64,000 nt of DNA from Nissabacter sp. SGAir0207. GTDB taxonomy: Bacteria > Pseudomonadota > Gammaproteobacteria > Enterobacterales > Enterobacteriaceae. The notes under the pieces were generated by a model. The model ran no database searches and was not told the DNA's origin. It worked only from the letters and a program-made list of their open reading frames with translations. Position 1 is the stretch's first letter; each line of letters starts with the position of its first letter. The stretch is from positions 3,596,001 to 3,660,000 of the forward strand of contig NZ_CP028035.1 of assembly GCF_005491205.1 (NCBI RefSeq), given 5' to 3'. Both the position numbers and the translations under genes were made by a program. Below, piece after piece: positions 51,713-62,966 of the stretch.

Positions 51713-52496
51713 AGCTCGGCCAATGGGGCTGCTGTTGCCAGATCGCCAGGTTAACCAGCAGCCCGGCCGGGACGTGGAAGTTATTCATAATGCCCAGCGT
51801 TCCCGCATCCACCTGCGTCGCCCCGACGTTCCACATGAAGTAGCCGAGTGCGGAGGCACCCACGCCCAGCCACACCAGCACGCCCCACTGTAGGGTGGTG
51901 GTCGGCAGCTTATTCGGGTTGCCGAACAGCACCCAAGCCACCACTGCGCAGAGTACCGCCCCCAGATAGAACCAGGAGAAAGCGCTGTGCTGCGGCATCG
52001 GACGCGTCTCCATCAGCCGCTTGTAGCCCACCTGCCCGATGGCGAAGCAGAGGTTGGCCGCCTGCACCAGCAGCAGGCCAATCACAAAGTGCTCGCTGAT
52101 GTGGTCATAGCGGATGATGGCCGCACCCGCCACCGCCAGCAGCGCGCTGAGGGCGTAGCCGATGCGCACGCCGCGGCCGCTGATCAGGTCATAGATCAGC
52201 GTCACGTAGAGCGGCGTCATCACGGTAAACAGCAGGAACTCCGGCACCGTCAGGTAGAGGTACGCCTGAAAGCTGATCAGGTACATGATGCCAAGCTGCA
52301 TCGCCCCGACCGCCATGTAGAGCAGCAGGGTCGTCGCCTTATAGCCGCGCCAGCGCAGGAACGGCAGGAACACCAGCGTCGCCAGTACCAGCCGCACCAG
52401 TACCGAGAAGACGCTGTCCACCTGGCCGGCCAGGTACTCGCCAATCAGGCTAAAGGAGAACGCCCATAAAATGGTGGTGATAATCAGTAAAAACAC
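51597..52496 (-). CDS. yigM: EamA-family transporter YigM (biotin uptake in E. coli)
   Basis: Ten-helix DMT/EamA permease; the E. coli homologue is reported as its high-affinity biotin transporter. Starting at GTG 52496 ([17 protein letters not shown]) it is 299 residues, exactly the E. coli length; the frame can extend 21 codons to a TTG at 52559 with no support. The product keeps the [21 protein letters not shown] motif. It converges on metR and overlaps its 3' end. birA in the same window makes the biotin link of interest but not local. Confidence 0.9.
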   Translation of the reverse strand: MFLLIITTILWAFSFSLIGEYLAGQVDSVFSVLVRLVLATLVFLPFLRWRGYKATTLLLYMAVGAMQLGIMYLISFQAYLYLTVPEFLLFTVMTPLYVTLIYDLISGRGVRIGYALSALLAVAGAAIIRYDHISEHFVIGLLLVQAANLCFAIGQVGYKRLMETRPMPQHSAFSWFYLGAVLCAVVAWVLFGNPNKLPTTTLQWGVLVWLGVGASALGYFMWNVGATQVDAGTLGIMNNFHVPAGLLVNLAIWQQQPHWPSFILGAAVIMASLWVHRRWVVQRPLQTAGDRTRAGAPNE

Positions 52497-52681
52497 AGTG
52501 ATCGTCGCTTTAAAGGGAAAAGGGAATTGTAACGGAACAGCAGGAGAAAAATTCAGCAAAGGTGGTTGACGTCTGTTTATTATTTACACAAACAGACAGG
52601 GATTTACTGCCTCCCCGGCCAGGCTGGCGTAAACTTAAGGATGAGGAAGCCAAAAGCCCGTTCCGGGCAACGGAGGAGACG

Positions 52682-52966
52682 ATGAAAACCCTGACCCCAC
52701 TCGCCTGCTTGCTGGCACTTGGCCTGATGGCCGGGCACGCGGCAGCGGACTCTCGCGCGCTGACACCACAGCAGACCCAGCAACGGATGCTGGACAACCC
52801 GGCGCAACGCAGCACCCAGCAGCGGATGCAAACCAACCAGCAAGTCCAGCAGCGGCAGTTGGAGCTGGATCGCCGCAGCGCCACCCAGCAGCAGAACCAG
52901 CAGTTGCGCAGCCAGATGCAGACTGACCGGCAGCGCGTCCAGCAGAGCCAGCCGGGCAACCGCTGA
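52682..52966 (+). CDS. yhhA: Small secreted Gln/Arg-rich protein, YhhA-like (DUF2756)
   Basis: A 94-residue protein with a signal peptide (MKTLTPLACLLALGLMAGHA, cleavage after ADA-type site near 22) and a mature part very rich in Gln, Arg, Thr and Ser. GGAGGAG three bases before the ATG sets the start; a longer frame upstream is unsupported. The composition, QSQPGNR end and position beside ugpQ match E. coli YhhA (146 residues), so this would be a short version. Function unknown; probably periplasmic and largely helical or disordered. Confidence 0.7.
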   Translation: MKTLTPLACLLALGLMAGHAAADSRALTPQQTQQRMLDNPAQRSTQQRMQTNQQVQQRQLELDRRSATQQQNQQLRSQMQTDRQRVQQSQPGNR

Positions 52967-52972
52967 CCTGAT

Positions 52973-53929
52973 TTAGATTCGCACGCCCAGCAGCGTCAGA
53001 ATCAGCGGCGTGGTGATGCCCGACAGCGCGGTGGACATCACCAGGCTGGCCGCCGCTGGGCCGCCCAGCGTATTGAACTGGCGCGACACCAGATAGACAT
53101 TCACCCCCACGGCCATAGAGCCGAGCAACACCACCACGCGCGTCTCCATCTCCGGCAGATGCAGCGCCAACGCCAGTAACCAGATCACCAGCGGCTGCAC
53201 CAGTAGCTTCATCACACAGATGGCGCTGCTCAGCCGCCAGCCATCGCGGATGCGGTACTCCGCCAGCCCCATCCCCAGCACCACCAGCGCCAGCGGCGAG
53301 GCCATCTGCCCCAGCATTGACACCGGTTTGTCGATCATCTCGGGCAGCGGCAGGCCGGTCAGGCTAAATACCGTGCCGCTGAGGATGCCGATAATCAACG
53401 GGTTGGTCAGCACGCTGCGGGCGGTCTTGGTGAAGCCCTTGAGCGTCAGCGAGCCGTTGCGCGCCCACTCCACCGACACCGTAACCAGCGTCCAGAGGAT
53501 CAGCCCGTTGAACACCAGCACCAGCGCCACTGAGGGCACCGCCGCCTCGCCGAGCATCACGGTGGCAATCGGCAGGCCCAGCATTACGTTATTGGAAAAG
53601 ATGCCGCCGAGGGCAAACACCGAGCCAGCCACCCCATCCAGCCGGAACAGGTGGCGCGCCAGCAGGCGGCCCAGCACGAACACAATCAGGCAACTGCCGA
53701 AGAAAGCGATCAGCAGCCGGGCGTCCACCACTGGCCGCTGGCTGAAGTCACACATCATGCGGAACAGCATGGCAGGCAGCGCCACGGAGAAGACCAGCCG
53801 CGTCAGGCCATCGGTCAGTGACGACGGCCACTTGCCCCAGCGGATCAAACCGTAGCCCAGCACAATCAGGATAAACAGCGGCACCGACAGCAGGATCTGG
53901 TGCCAGAGGGAGAGGATAAAGGCAGGCAT
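52973..53929 (-). CDS. AEC-family (auxin efflux carrier type) transporter
   Basis: Inner-membrane permease of the PF03547 family, 318 residues with about ten hydrophobic helices. The family hallmark Gly/Pro-rich crossing helices are present: GGIFSNNVMLGLPIATVMLG in the first half and a second-half counterpart VVLLGSMAVGVNVYLVSRQF. Bacterial members often move malonate, malate or other organic anions; the substrate here is not deducible. It is placed between ugpQ and the yhhA-like gene, where E. coli has no such gene. Confidence 0.88.
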   Translation of the reverse strand: MPAFILSLWHQILLSVPLFILIVLGYGLIRWGKWPSSLTDGLTRLVFSVALPAMLFRMMCDFSQRPVVDARLLIAFFGSCLIVFVLGRLLARHLFRLDGVAGSVFALGGIFSNNVMLGLPIATVMLGEAAVPSVALVLVFNGLILWTLVTVSVEWARNGSLTLKGFTKTARSVLTNPLIIGILSGTVFSLTGLPLPEMIDKPVSMLGQMASPLALVVLGMGLAEYRIRDGWRLSSAICVMKLLVQPLVIWLLALALHLPEMETRVVVLLGSMAVGVNVYLVSRQFNTLGGPAAASLVMSTALSGITTPLILTLLGVRI

Positions 53930-54012
53930 AGCGCTCCTTGCATCAACAGCCGGCGCCGTAGATTGCCGCCGGGCAACAGGGTCAGCGGCCCGCCCGGCAG
54001 ATAATAAGCCTG

Positions 54013-54756
54013 CTAAGAGAAGTCCGCCCCGAGTAAATCTATCCGGTCGGTGCAGATGCAGTCAACGCCCCAGTTGAGCAATAATCGCGCGCGCTCCGGG
54101 CTGTTGACGGTATAGACCAGAATGCGCAAGCCAGCGGCCTTGATCTGCGCCACCCGCTCCGCGGTCAGCGCCTGATGGTCAATATGCAGCGACACGCAGC
54201 CCAGTTGCTGGGTCAGCGCGCGCCACTCCTCATCCCACGCCTCCAGCAGCAGCCCGCGCGGCAGCTCCGGCGCGGCCTGTTGCGCCGCCGCCAGCGCCAC
54301 CACCGAGAAGGAGGAGAGCAGCGGCGGCGTCTGCCCCTGCCATAGCAGCCGGGCGGCAGAGGCGATCACCTTGCCGCTCTCCTCGTCGGTGCCGGTGGTC
54401 GGCTTGATCTCAATGTTCGCCATCAGCCCGTGCTGCGCGCAGCGCGCCGCCACCTCGGAGAGCAGCGGCAGCCGCTCATCGCGAAAGGCGCTGCTATACC
54501 AACTGCCAGCGTCGAGCGTCACCAGCTGGTTCCACGGCAGGTTGCCCGCCACGCCCCAGCCATTGCTGGTGCGATTCAGGGTGTCATCATGCAGCAGGAA
54601 GATCTTCCCATCCTGCGCCAGCTTGGCGTCAAACTCGATCATGGTGTGGCCGTGGCGCGCGCCGGTATCAATCGCCGCCAGTGTGTTCTCCGGTGCCAGC
54701 GAGCCGCCGCCGCGGTGCGCAACAATGCGTGGGTAGGGCCAGTCTGTTGTCTCCAT
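54013..54756 (-). CDS. ugpQ: Glycerophosphodiester phosphodiesterase, cytoplasmic
   Basis: Hydrolyses imported glycerophosphodiesters to glycerol-3-phosphate and alcohol. From ATG 54756 it is 247 residues. The GDPD catalytic site is clear: [16 protein letters not shown] (His/Arg/Glu), [27 protein letters not shown] (metal Asp/Glu, second His) and [11 protein letters not shown]. There is no signal peptide, consistent with the cytoplasmic form. Its ATG overlaps the ugpC stop (TGATG). Last gene of ugpBAECQ. Confidence 0.97.
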   Translation of the reverse strand: METTDWPYPRIVAHRGGGSLAPENTLAAIDTGARHGHTMIEFDAKLAQDGKIFLLHDDTLNRTSNGWGVAGNLPWNQLVTLDAGSWYSSAFRDERLPLLSEVAARCAQHGLMANIEIKPTTGTDEESGKVIASAARLLWQGQTPPLLSSFSVVALAAAQQAAPELPRGLLLEAWDEEWRALTQQLGCVSLHIDHQALTAERVAQIKAAGLRILVYTVNSPERARLLLNWGVDCICTDRIDLLGADFS

Positions 54757-55829
54757 CACTCCATCCGTACTCCGTCAGCCGTGTCAAAAACGTGCAGCGC
54801 CGTGGGCGGCAGCACCAGATTGAGCTGGGAGCCGACCGCCGGGCAGTGCTCATGGGAGAGGCGTACCACCACGCCCTGATCGCCCCAGCGGCCATGCGCC
54901 AGATTGTCTGCGCCCAGCCGCTCGAGGGTCAGCACCGTCAGCGGGATGCCCCGCGCGCCCGGCTCCACCCACTGAATATGCTCCGGCCGGATGCCAACGG
55001 TCAACTCCCGCCCCTGCCACGCCGGGCGCGGCGCGGGCAGCGGCAGCAGCGTGCCATCCGCTAGCCGTAGCGCACGCCCCTCGGCATCGACGGTGCCGGC
55101 CAGCAGGTTCATCGCTGGCGAACCCATAAAGCCCGCGACAAAACGCGTCGCCGGCCGCTGGTAGATCTCCTCCGGCGTGCCAATCTGCTCGGCCACGCCT
55201 TTGTTCATCACAATCACCCGCTGCGCCAGCGTCATCGCCTCCACCTGATCGTGGGTGACGTAGAGGCTGGTGGTGCGCAGGCGGCGGTGCAGCTGTTGCA
55301 GCTCCAGCCGCATCTGCACCCGCAGCTTGGCGTCGAGGTTGGAGAGCGGCTCATCAAACAGGAACACCGCTGGCTCACGCACGATGGCGCGCCCCATCGC
55401 CACCCGCTGGCGCTGGCCGCCCGACAGCTCGCGCGGTTTGCGCTTGAGCAGCGGCTGCAACTCCAGAATGCGCGCCGCCTCCTCCACCCGCTCGGCGATC
55501 TGCGCCTTGCCAAAGCCACGGATCTTCAGGCCATAGGCCATGTTGTCAAACACGCTCATGTGCGGGTAGAGCGCATAGTTCTGGAACACCATCGCGATGC
55601 CGCGATCCTTCGGCTCCAGGTCGGTCACCCGCCGGTTGCCGATGTAGATGTCGCCGCCGCTGGTGCGCTCCAGCCCCGCCACCATGCGCAGCAGGGTCGA
55701 TTTGCCACAGCCGGAGGGGCCAACCATCACAATGAACTCGCCGTCGGCGACATCCAGGTCAATCTGCCGGATCACCGGCGTCTTGCCGTCATAACTCTTG
55801 CTGACGGCCTGCAATTTCAGATTCGCCAT
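54756..55829 (-). CDS. ugpC: sn-glycerol-3-phosphate ABC transporter ATP-binding protein
   Basis: ATPase of the Ugp importer for glycerol-3-phosphate and glycerophosphodiesters, MalK-like. It is 357 residues. Walker [10 protein letters not shown] is near residue 37, the ABC signature [16 protein letters not shown] near 133 and Walker [13 protein letters not shown] near 155. The C-terminal regulatory OB-type domain (from about 235) contains [10 protein letters not shown]. It lies three bases after ugpE and overlaps ugpQ. Confidence 0.98.
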   Translation of the reverse strand: MANLKLQAVSKSYDGKTPVIRQIDLDVADGEFIVMVGPSGCGKSTLLRMVAGLERTSGGDIYIGNRRVTDLEPKDRGIAMVFQNYALYPHMSVFDNMAYGLKIRGFGKAQIAERVEEAARILELQPLLKRKPRELSGGQRQRVAMGRAIVREPAVFLFDEPLSNLDAKLRVQMRLELQQLHRRLRTTSLYVTHDQVEAMTLAQRVIVMNKGVAEQIGTPEEIYQRPATRFVAGFMGSPAMNLLAGTVDAEGRALRLADGTLLPLPAPRPAWQGRELTVGIRPEHIQWVEPGARGIPLTVLTLERLGADNLAHGRWGDQGVVVRLSHEHCPAVGSQLNLVLPPTALHVFDTADGVRME

Positions 55830-55832
55830 AAC

Positions 55833-56678
55833 TCACTTCTCACTGTCAACCAGACCGCGCACAAACCAGCGCTGCATCCCCAGTACCACCAGCAGCGGCG
55901 GCAGCAAGGTCAGCAGCATCGCCGCCATCACCCGGTTCCACTGGGTGGTGCCCTCGCCGCTGGCAATCATGCTTTTGATGCCAGCCACGGCGGTGCCCAT
56001 CGAGGCATCATTGGTAATCAGAATCGGCCACAAATATTGGTTCCAGCCGTAGATAAAGGTGATGACAAACAGCGCCGCCAGATTGGTTTTTGACAGCGGC
56101 AGCACCACGTCCCAGAAGAAGCGCATCGGCCCGGCGCCGTCAATGCGCGCCGCCTCCAGCAACTCATCCGGCAGGGTCATAAAGAACTGGCGGAACAGGA
56201 AGGTGGCGGTCGCCGAGGCCATCAGCGGCAGCGTCAGGCCAGTGTAGCTGTCCATCAGGTGCAGCCCGGCCATCACCTCCACGGTCGGGAAGATCCGCAC
56301 CTCCACCGGCAGCATCAGGGTGAGGAAGATCACCCAGAAGAACAGGTTGCGCAGCGGAAAGCGGAAATAGACGATGGCGTAGGCCGACAGGATCGAGACG
56401 CCAATCTTGCCGAGGGTGATCGCCAGCGCCATGATCACGCTGTTGAGCAGCATCAGGCTAAAGGGCGCGCTGTGGCGGCTGACGCCCTGCTGCCAGATGG
56501 TGCTGACGTTCTCCCACAGATGGCTGCCGGGCAGCAGCGTCATCGGCACCTGGAACACCGCGCGGTCATCCAGCGTGGCGGCGACAAAGGCCACATAGAG
56601 CGGGAACAGCACCACCAGCACGCCGAGCGCCAGCATCACATGGCAGAAGAGATCCAGCCCCTTGCGGTTTTCGATCAT
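55833..56678 (-). CDS. ugpE: sn-glycerol-3-phosphate ABC transporter permease UgpE
   Basis: Inner-membrane permease, 281 residues, six predicted helices. The EAA coupling loop [24 protein letters not shown] contacts UgpC. It overlaps the upstream ugpA gene by four bases, so both permeases are translated together. Confidence 0.97.
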   Translation of the reverse strand: MIENRKGLDLFCHVMLALGVLVVLFPLYVAFVAATLDDRAVFQVPMTLLPGSHLWENVSTIWQQGVSRHSAPFSLMLLNSVIMALAITLGKIGVSILSAYAIVYFRFPLRNLFFWVIFLTLMLPVEVRIFPTVEVMAGLHLMDSYTGLTLPLMASATATFLFRQFFMTLPDELLEAARIDGAGPMRFFWDVVLPLSKTNLAALFVITFIYGWNQYLWPILITNDASMGTAVAGIKSMIASGEGTTQWNRVMAAMLLTLLPPLLVVLGMQRWFVRGLVDSEK

Positions 56679-57562
56679 TGGTAACGCACCTTACGTTCAA
56701 CAAAGCGGAACTGAAGGATGGTCAGGCCAATCACCAGCAGCATCAGCACCACGGATTGCGCGGCGGAGCTGGCCAGATCCAGCCCGGCGAAGCCTTCGCG
56801 GTAGATCTTGTAGATGAGCGTGGTGGTCGCCTGCACCGGGCCACCGCCGGTGGCGGCGTCAATCACCGGGAAGGTGTCGAAGAAGGCGTAGACCAAATTC
56901 ACCACCAGCAGGAAGAAGCTGACCGGCGAGATCAGCGGCAGCACCAGATTGAAGAAGCGCCGCACCGGGCCTGCGCCATCAATCGCCGCCGCCTCCACCA
57001 GCGAGCGCGGGATGGATTGCAGCGCCGCCAGGAAGAAGAGGAAGTTGTAGCTCACCTGCTTCCAGACCGAGGCCAGCACCACCAAAAACATCGCCTGCCC
57101 ACTGTGCTGGGCGTGGTTCCAGTCGTAGCCCCAGGTGCGCAGCAGATGCTCAATCAACCCCATGCCGGGGTTGAACAGGAACATCCAGAGCACCGCCGCC
57201 ACCGCTGGCGCAACCGCGTAGGGCAGGATGAACAGCGTCTGGTAGAGACGCCGCCCCCGCACCACGCGATCCACCATCGCCGCCAGCAGCAGCGACACCA
57301 CCAGCCCACTCACCGCCACCAGCCCGCTGAAGATCAGGGTGGTGGAGAAAGAGGCGAGGTAGGTGTCGTCCTGCCACAGCGCGCTGAAGTTCTCCAGCCC
57401 GACAAACTCGCTGGAGAGGCCGAACGGGTCGAGGCGCTGCACCGAGTACCAGAGCGCCTCCCCCGCCGGCCAGAGGAAAAATACCGCGGTGATCAGCAGT
57501 TGCGGCAGCACCAGCGCATAGGGCAGCCAGCTACAGCCAAAGCCGGGACGGGACGGCGCCAT
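56675..57562 (-). CDS. ugpA: sn-glycerol-3-phosphate ABC transporter permease UgpA
   Basis: Inner-membrane permease paired with UgpE, 295 residues, six helices. The EAA loop is [21 protein letters not shown]. It lies 15 bases after ugpB and overlaps ugpE by four. Hydrophobic segments [20 protein letters not shown] and LVPQ-type N-terminal helix match the MalF/UgpA family. Confidence 0.97.
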   Translation of the reverse strand: MAPSRPGFGCSWLPYALVLPQLLITAVFFLWPAGEALWYSVQRLDPFGLSSEFVGLENFSALWQDDTYLASFSTTLIFSGLVAVSGLVVSLLLAAMVDRVVRGRRLYQTLFILPYAVAPAVAAVLWMFLFNPGMGLIEHLLRTWGYDWNHAQHSGQAMFLVVLASVWKQVSYNFLFFLAALQSIPRSLVEAAAIDGAGPVRRFFNLVLPLISPVSFFLLVVNLVYAFFDTFPVIDAATGGGPVQATTTLIYKIYREGFAGLDLASSAAQSVVLMLLVIGLTILQFRFVERKVRYQ

Positions 57563-57577
57563 CAGCCTCTCCTTGCG

Positions 57578-58912
57578 TTACTTGGTGGAGGCTTCGAAGC
57601 GACGCAGCAGCACGTTGCCACGCTGCACGGCGCTGTCCAGTGCCTGCTGCGAGGTTTTCTTGCCAGTCCAGACGCTCTCCAGCTCCTCATCCACGATGGT
57701 GCGGATCTGCGGCATGTTGCCGAGGCGCAGGCCACGGGTGAACGGCAACGGCGGCTTGTTCAGCATCTGGCGGGTGGCGATGTCCGCGCCGGGGTTCTTG
57801 TCATAGAAGCCCTGCTGGCGGGTCAGGTCGTAGGCGGCGGTGGTGATCGGCAGGTAGCCGGTCTTCTGGTGCCACTCGGCGGCGATCTCTGGCTGGGTCA
57901 GGAACTGCATGAACTGCGCCACGCCCTTGTAAGTGGCGTCATCCTTGCCATTCATCACCCACAGGCTGGCCCCGCCAATGATGGCATTCTGCGGCGCGCC
58001 CTTGACGTCGGCGTCATACGGCATCATGCCGACGCCGTAGTTAAATTTGGCGTAGTGGCGGATGTCCGCCAGCGAGCCGGAGGAGGCGGTGGTGATGGCG
58101 CAGTCGCCGTTGTAGAACTTGGCGGTGGACTCATCCTTGCGGCCGTAGTAGGTGAAGCCGCCCGATTTGTTCAGGTCAGCCAGCATCTGGATGTGCTTGA
58201 CCTGCTCCGGCTTGTTGAACTCCAGCACGGCGTCGGTGCCGTCGAAGCCGTTGTTCTTGGTGGCCACCGGCAGGCCGTGCCAGGCGCTGAAGTTCTCAAT
58301 CTGGATCCAGCCCTGCCAACCGCTGGCGTAACCGCACTGCATACCGGCGGCGCGCAATTTGGTGGTGTACTCGGCCAGTTGCTGCCAGGTTTTCGGCGGC
58401 TGCTCCGGGTCCAGCCCGGCTTTTTTGAAGGCGTCTTTGTTGTAGTAGAGCACCGGGGTGGAGCTGTTGAACGGCTGGGAGAGCAGGTGGCCGCTCTTGG
58501 CGTCGGTGTAGTAGCCGGAGACGGTTGGCACGAACACGGTCTCATCGAAGGGCACGCCAGCGTCACTGAAGACCTGGTATACCGGTTTAATCGCCTTGCT
58601 GGCCATCATGGTGGCGGTGCCGACCTCATACACCTGGAGGATGGCGGGCGCATTGCCGGAGCGGAACGCGGCGATGCCAGCCGCCAGGCTCTGCTCATAG
58701 TTCCCCTTGTAGACCGGGACGATCTTCACCTCGGGGTGGGACTGGTTGAAGCGGTCTGCCAGCGAGTCCACCTCCACGCCCAATTCGCCCTCCATAGAGT
58801 GCCAGAACGGGATGGTGGTGACGGCCAGCGCGTTGGCGCTACAGGCCAGTGACACGGCGGTGGCAAGGGCGGCGGTTTTGATACGGCGAGAAAACGTGAG
58901 GGAAATGAACAT
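57578..58912 (-). CDS. ugpB: sn-glycerol-3-phosphate-binding periplasmic protein
   Basis: Solute-binding protein of the Ugp importer. From ATG 58912 it is 444 residues with a signal peptide of about 29 residues (cleavage before [15 protein letters not shown]). AGGAG lies six bases before this ATG; the open frame begins 20 codons upstream without support. Ligand-contact stretches [39 protein letters not shown] and [20 protein letters not shown] match E. coli UgpB closely. First gene of the operon, behind PhoB boxes. Confidence 0.97.
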   Translation of the reverse strand: MFISLTFSRRIKTAALATAVSLACSANALAVTTIPFWHSMEGELGVEVDSLADRFNQSHPEVKIVPVYKGNYEQSLAAGIAAFRSGNAPAILQVYEVGTATMMASKAIKPVYQVFSDAGVPFDETVFVPTVSGYYTDAKSGHLLSQPFNSSTPVLYYNKDAFKKAGLDPEQPPKTWQQLAEYTTKLRAAGMQCGYASGWQGWIQIENFSAWHGLPVATKNNGFDGTDAVLEFNKPEQVKHIQMLADLNKSGGFTYYGRKDESTAKFYNGDCAITTASSGSLADIRHYAKFNYGVGMMPYDADVKGAPQNAIIGGASLWVMNGKDDATYKGVAQFMQFLTQPEIAAEWHQKTGYLPITTAAYDLTRQQGFYDKNPGADIATRQMLNKPPLPFTRGLRLGNMPQIRTIVDEELESVWTGKKTSQQALDSAVQRGNVLLRRFEASTK

Positions 58913-59001
58913 GCCTGTCTCCTGAAAAGGTCGGTGTGCGCCGGGCGCGCTAAGCCCCTCATGCGCTGACATATTTTTTAACCGGAGCTAACATGACATG
59001 G

Positions 59002-59045
59002 GAAAATGACAGAAAAATAACCAATAAATGACGATAAAGTGACAG
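59002..59045 (-). promoter_or_regulatory. PhoB boxes upstream of ugpB
   Basis: Four 11-base direct repeats read in register on the minus strand: CTGTCAC-TTTA, TCGTCAT-TTAT, TGGTTAT-TTTT and CTGTCAT-TTTC. This is the PhoB pattern (CTGTCAT plus a four-base A/T spacer), giving two adjacent Pho boxes about 90 bases upstream of ugpB. It predicts induction by phosphate starvation, as for E. coli ugp. Confidence 0.82.
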
Positions 59046-59110
59046 ACGAGTGAAGTGCGGGTGACGGTTAGATGGCAGCGCGGCGGGAAAAGGGCGTGAC
59101 GGGAGGGCAG

Positions 59111-59134
59111 AAAAAAGGGGGCCAGCGGCCCCCG
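59111..59134 (-). terminator. liv operon terminator
   Basis: Minus strand: GGGGGCC, loop GCT, GGCCCCC then TTTTTTCTGCC. It starts 16 bases after the livF stop and separates liv from ugp. Confidence 0.9.
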
Positions 59135-59149
59135 GTGAATGGCGTGCGG

Positions 59150-59851
59150 TTAGCCGCCGAGGTAGGCGCTGCGCACCGCCTCGTTGGCCAGCAGCGCGTC
59201 GCCGCTGTCTTCGAGCACCACGTGGCCGTTCTCCAGCACATAGCCGCGATCGGCCAGCTTCAGCGCCTGATTGGCGTTCTGCTCCACCAGGAAGATGGTC
59301 ATCCCCTCCTCGCGCAGCTGTTGGATGGTGTCAAAGATCTGCTGGATGATGATCGGTGCCAGCCCCAGCGACGGCTCATCCAATAACAGCAGCTTCGGCT
59401 GGCTCATCAGCGCGCGGCCAATCGCCAGCATCTGCTGCTCGCCGCCGGACATGGTGCCCGCGCGCTGCGCCTGCCGCTCCTGTAAGCGCGGGAAAAGTGC
59501 GTAGACGCGTGCCAGCCGCTCGCGGTAGTGCTCACGGGCGACAAAAAAGCCGCCCATCGCCAGGTTCTCCTCCACCGTCATGCGGGAGAAGACGCGTCGT
59601 CCCTCCGGCACGATGGCGATGGCCTCGCGCATGATCTGCGCGGTCTGCCAATCGGTGATGTCCTTGCCCTCAAACAGGATGCGGCCGGTGCTGGCGCGCG
59701 GCTCGCCGCACAGCGTGCCGAGCAGCGTGGTTTTGCCCGCGCCGTTCGCGCCAATCAGCGTGACGATCTCACCCTTCTCAATATGCAGGCTGACGTTGTG
59801 CAGCGCCTGAATCTTGCCGTAGTGGGCGGAAACTTGGTTTAACGACAGCAT
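59150..59851 (-). CDS. livF: Branched-chain amino acid ABC transporter ATP-binding protein LivF
   Basis: ATPase of the Liv system for Leu/Ile/Val uptake, 233 residues. Walker A is GANGAGKTTLL (near 34), the ABC signature MSGGEQQMLAIGRALM (near 135), Walker B LLLLDEPSLGLAP (near 155), and the H-loop region is IFLVEQNANQAL. Last gene of livKHMGF, 18 bases after livG. Confidence 0.97.
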   Translation of the reverse strand: MLSLNQVSAHYGKIQALHNVSLHIEKGEIVTLIGANGAGKTTLLGTLCGEPRASTGRILFEGKDITDWQTAQIMREAIAIVPEGRRVFSRMTVEENLAMGGFFVAREHYRERLARVYALFPRLQERQAQRAGTMSGGEQQMLAIGRALMSQPKLLLLDEPSLGLAPIIIQQIFDTIQQLREEGMTIFLVEQNANQALKLADRGYVLENGHVVLEDSGDALLANEAVRSAYLGG

Positions 59852-59869
59852 GTTCTCTCTTCCTCGCCC

Positions 59870-60640
59870 TTAGGCTTCGCCCAGATAAGCCCGGATCACA
59901 TCCGGGTTGTTGCGCACCTCAGCCGGGGTGCCCTGCGCCAGCGGCGTCCCTTGGTTGACCACGTAGATGCGGTCGGAGATGCCCATCACCAGCTTCATGT
60001 CGTGCTCAATCAGCAGCACGGAGACGTTGTGGTGGTTGCGCAGCTCGGCGATCAGCTCATCCAGCTCATCGGTCTCTTTCGGGTTGAGGCCAGCGGCCGG
60101 CTCATCCAGCATCAGCACCTCTGGCCGCGTCACCATGCAGCGGGCGATCTCCAGCCGCCGTTGCTGGCCGTAGGCCAGATTGCCAGCCTGGCGGTTCGCC
60201 AGATCCAGCAGGCCGACGCGCTCCAGCCAGACGGCGGCGCGCTCCTGCGCCTCCGCCTCGGCACGGCGGAAACTGGGGGTCTTCAGCAGCCCGGCCAGCA
60301 CGCCGCTCTTCAGATGCTGGTGCTGTGCCACCAGCAGGTTCTCAATCACCGTCATCTCACGGAACAGCCGCACATGCTGGAAGGTACGCACAATGCCCAT
60401 GCGGGCGATCTTCTGCCCCGGCAGCCCGGCCAGTTGCTGGTCGCGCAGCCGGATGGTGCCACCGGTCGGGCGGTAGAAGCCGGTCAGGCAGTTGAACACC
60501 GTGGTTTTGCCCGCGCCGTTCGGCCCGATCAATGACACGATCTCGCCCTGATTGAGGGTCAGCGCCACGTTGTTGACCGCCAGCAGGCCGCCAAAACGCA
60601 TCATCAGCCCATCCACTTGCAGTAAAGGTTGGCCGCTCAT
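59870..60640 (-). CDS. livG: Branched-chain amino acid ABC transporter ATP-binding protein LivG
   Basis: Second ATPase of the Liv system, 256 residues. Walker [13 protein letters not shown] (near 37), signature [15 protein letters not shown] (near 153) and Walker [21 protein letters not shown] are intact. It overlaps livM by four bases. Confidence 0.97.
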   Translation of the reverse strand: MSGQPLLQVDGLMMRFGGLLAVNNVALTLNQGEIVSLIGPNGAGKTTVFNCLTGFYRPTGGTIRLRDQQLAGLPGQKIARMGIVRTFQHVRLFREMTVIENLLVAQHQHLKSGVLAGLLKTPSFRRAEAEAQERAAVWLERVGLLDLANRQAGNLAYGQQRRLEIARCMVTRPEVLMLDEPAAGLNPKETDELDELIAELRNHHNVSVLLIEHDMKLVMGISDRIYVVNQGTPLAQGTPAEVRNNPDVIRAYLGEA

Positions 60641-61934
60641 GCTCGCTCTCCCTTCTCACCGGCCTGCGCCGCCTGTTGCAGCGCCGTCGCCTTCATCTTC
60701 AACTGTGGCCGTTTCATCGGCAGCAGCCCCTGTGGCCGCCAGATCATCATCAGCACCATCAAGGCACCCAGCACCAACATGCTGTACTCATTCAAATCGC
60801 GCATCAGCTCGCGTGACACCACCAGCAGGATGGCCGCCAGAATCACCGCAAACTGCGAGCCCATACCGCCCAGCACCACAATCGCCAGCACAAAGGCCGA
60901 CTCGGCGAAGGTGAAGGACTCCGGGCTGACAAAGCCCTGCCGTGCCGCAAACAGCGTGCCCGCGAAGCCCGCGAAGGCGGCGCTGATGGTGAAGGCGGTC
61001 AGCTTGATGCGCGTCGGGCTAAGCCCGAGCGAGCGGCAGGCGATCTCATCCTCACGCAGCGCTTCCCACGCGCGCCCCAGCGGCATCCGCAGCAGGCGGT
61101 TGATGATAAACAGCGTCAGCACCACCAGCAGCAGCGCCACCATGTAGAGGAAGATGATGCGATCGCTGGGGTCATAGCGCAGGCCGAAGAAATTGCTGAA
61201 GGTGTCCCAGCCGCCGTCGCGCGCCGTGCGGCTGAACTCCAGCCCAAACAGCGTCGGTTTCGGGATCTGGCTGATGCCGTTCGGCCCGCCGGTGATCTCG
61301 GTATTGTTCAGCAGCAGGATGCGCACGATCTCGCCGAAGCCGAGGGTGACGATCGCCAGATAGTCGCCGCGCAGCCGCAGCACCGGGAAGCCGAGCAGGA
61401 AGCCAAAGCCGGCGCTGATCAGCCCCGCCAGCGGCAGGCTCTGCCAGAAGCCCAGCCCGTAGTAGTGGTTCAACAGCGCATAGGTGTAGGCCCCGATGGC
61501 GTAGAAGCCGCCGTAGCCGAGCACCAGCAGGCCCGACAGGCCGACCACCACGTTAAGGCCCAGCCCGAGCATCACGTAGATCAGCGTCAGGGTGGCGATG
61601 TCCACCGTGCCGCGTGACACCAAAAACGGCCAGGCGATGGCCGCCACCAGCAGCAGCAGCGCCAGCGCTTTCTGTTTCGGCGTGGAGCCATCAAAGCTTG
61701 GCAGCACAAAGGCGGGCGCGTTGCCGCGCTTCATGCCACGGCTCAGCAGCGGGCGGAACAGTTGGAACAGGAACACCACGGCGCAGCCGATGCCGATCCA
61801 CTCCCAGCGCACGTCCGACGCGCCATTGACCACCAGCCGCGTGCCATCGAGGCTCAATTGCAGCCCCATCAGCAGCGAAGCCATCACCAGCAGCGCCAGC
61901 GCGGAGACCAGCGCATTGACCAGATTGAGGTTCT

Positions 61935-61938
<4 letters not shown>
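60637..61938 (-). CDS. livM: Branched-chain amino acid ABC transporter permease LivM
   Basis: Inner-membrane permease of the Liv system, 433 residues against 425 in E. coli. The coupling loop region [23 protein letters not shown], the core [27 protein letters not shown] and the last helix [20 protein letters not shown] are conserved. The C-terminal tail ([19 protein letters not shown]) is variable. It overlaps livH and livG by four bases on either side. Confidence 0.97.
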
Positions 61939-62861
<923 letters not shown>

Positions 62862-62902
62862 ACTCTGACCTTAGCCGGAGCGCCGCAGGCGGCAGAGACA
62901 AG

Positions 62903-62926
62903 AGGGGCGCGGTTCGCCGCGCCCCT
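62903..62926 (-). repeat. Intercistronic hairpin between livK and livH
   Basis: Perfect 10-bp stem AGGGGCGCGG / CCGCGCCCCT with a four-base loop in the 105-base livK-livH gap. No T-run follows on the minus strand, so it should not terminate fully. It could protect the livK mRNA and lower livHMGF expression relative to the binding protein. Confidence 0.7.
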
Positions 62927-62966
62927 CCCTGGCCTGCCTGCCCGCCGCATCCAGCGATAACGGGGC

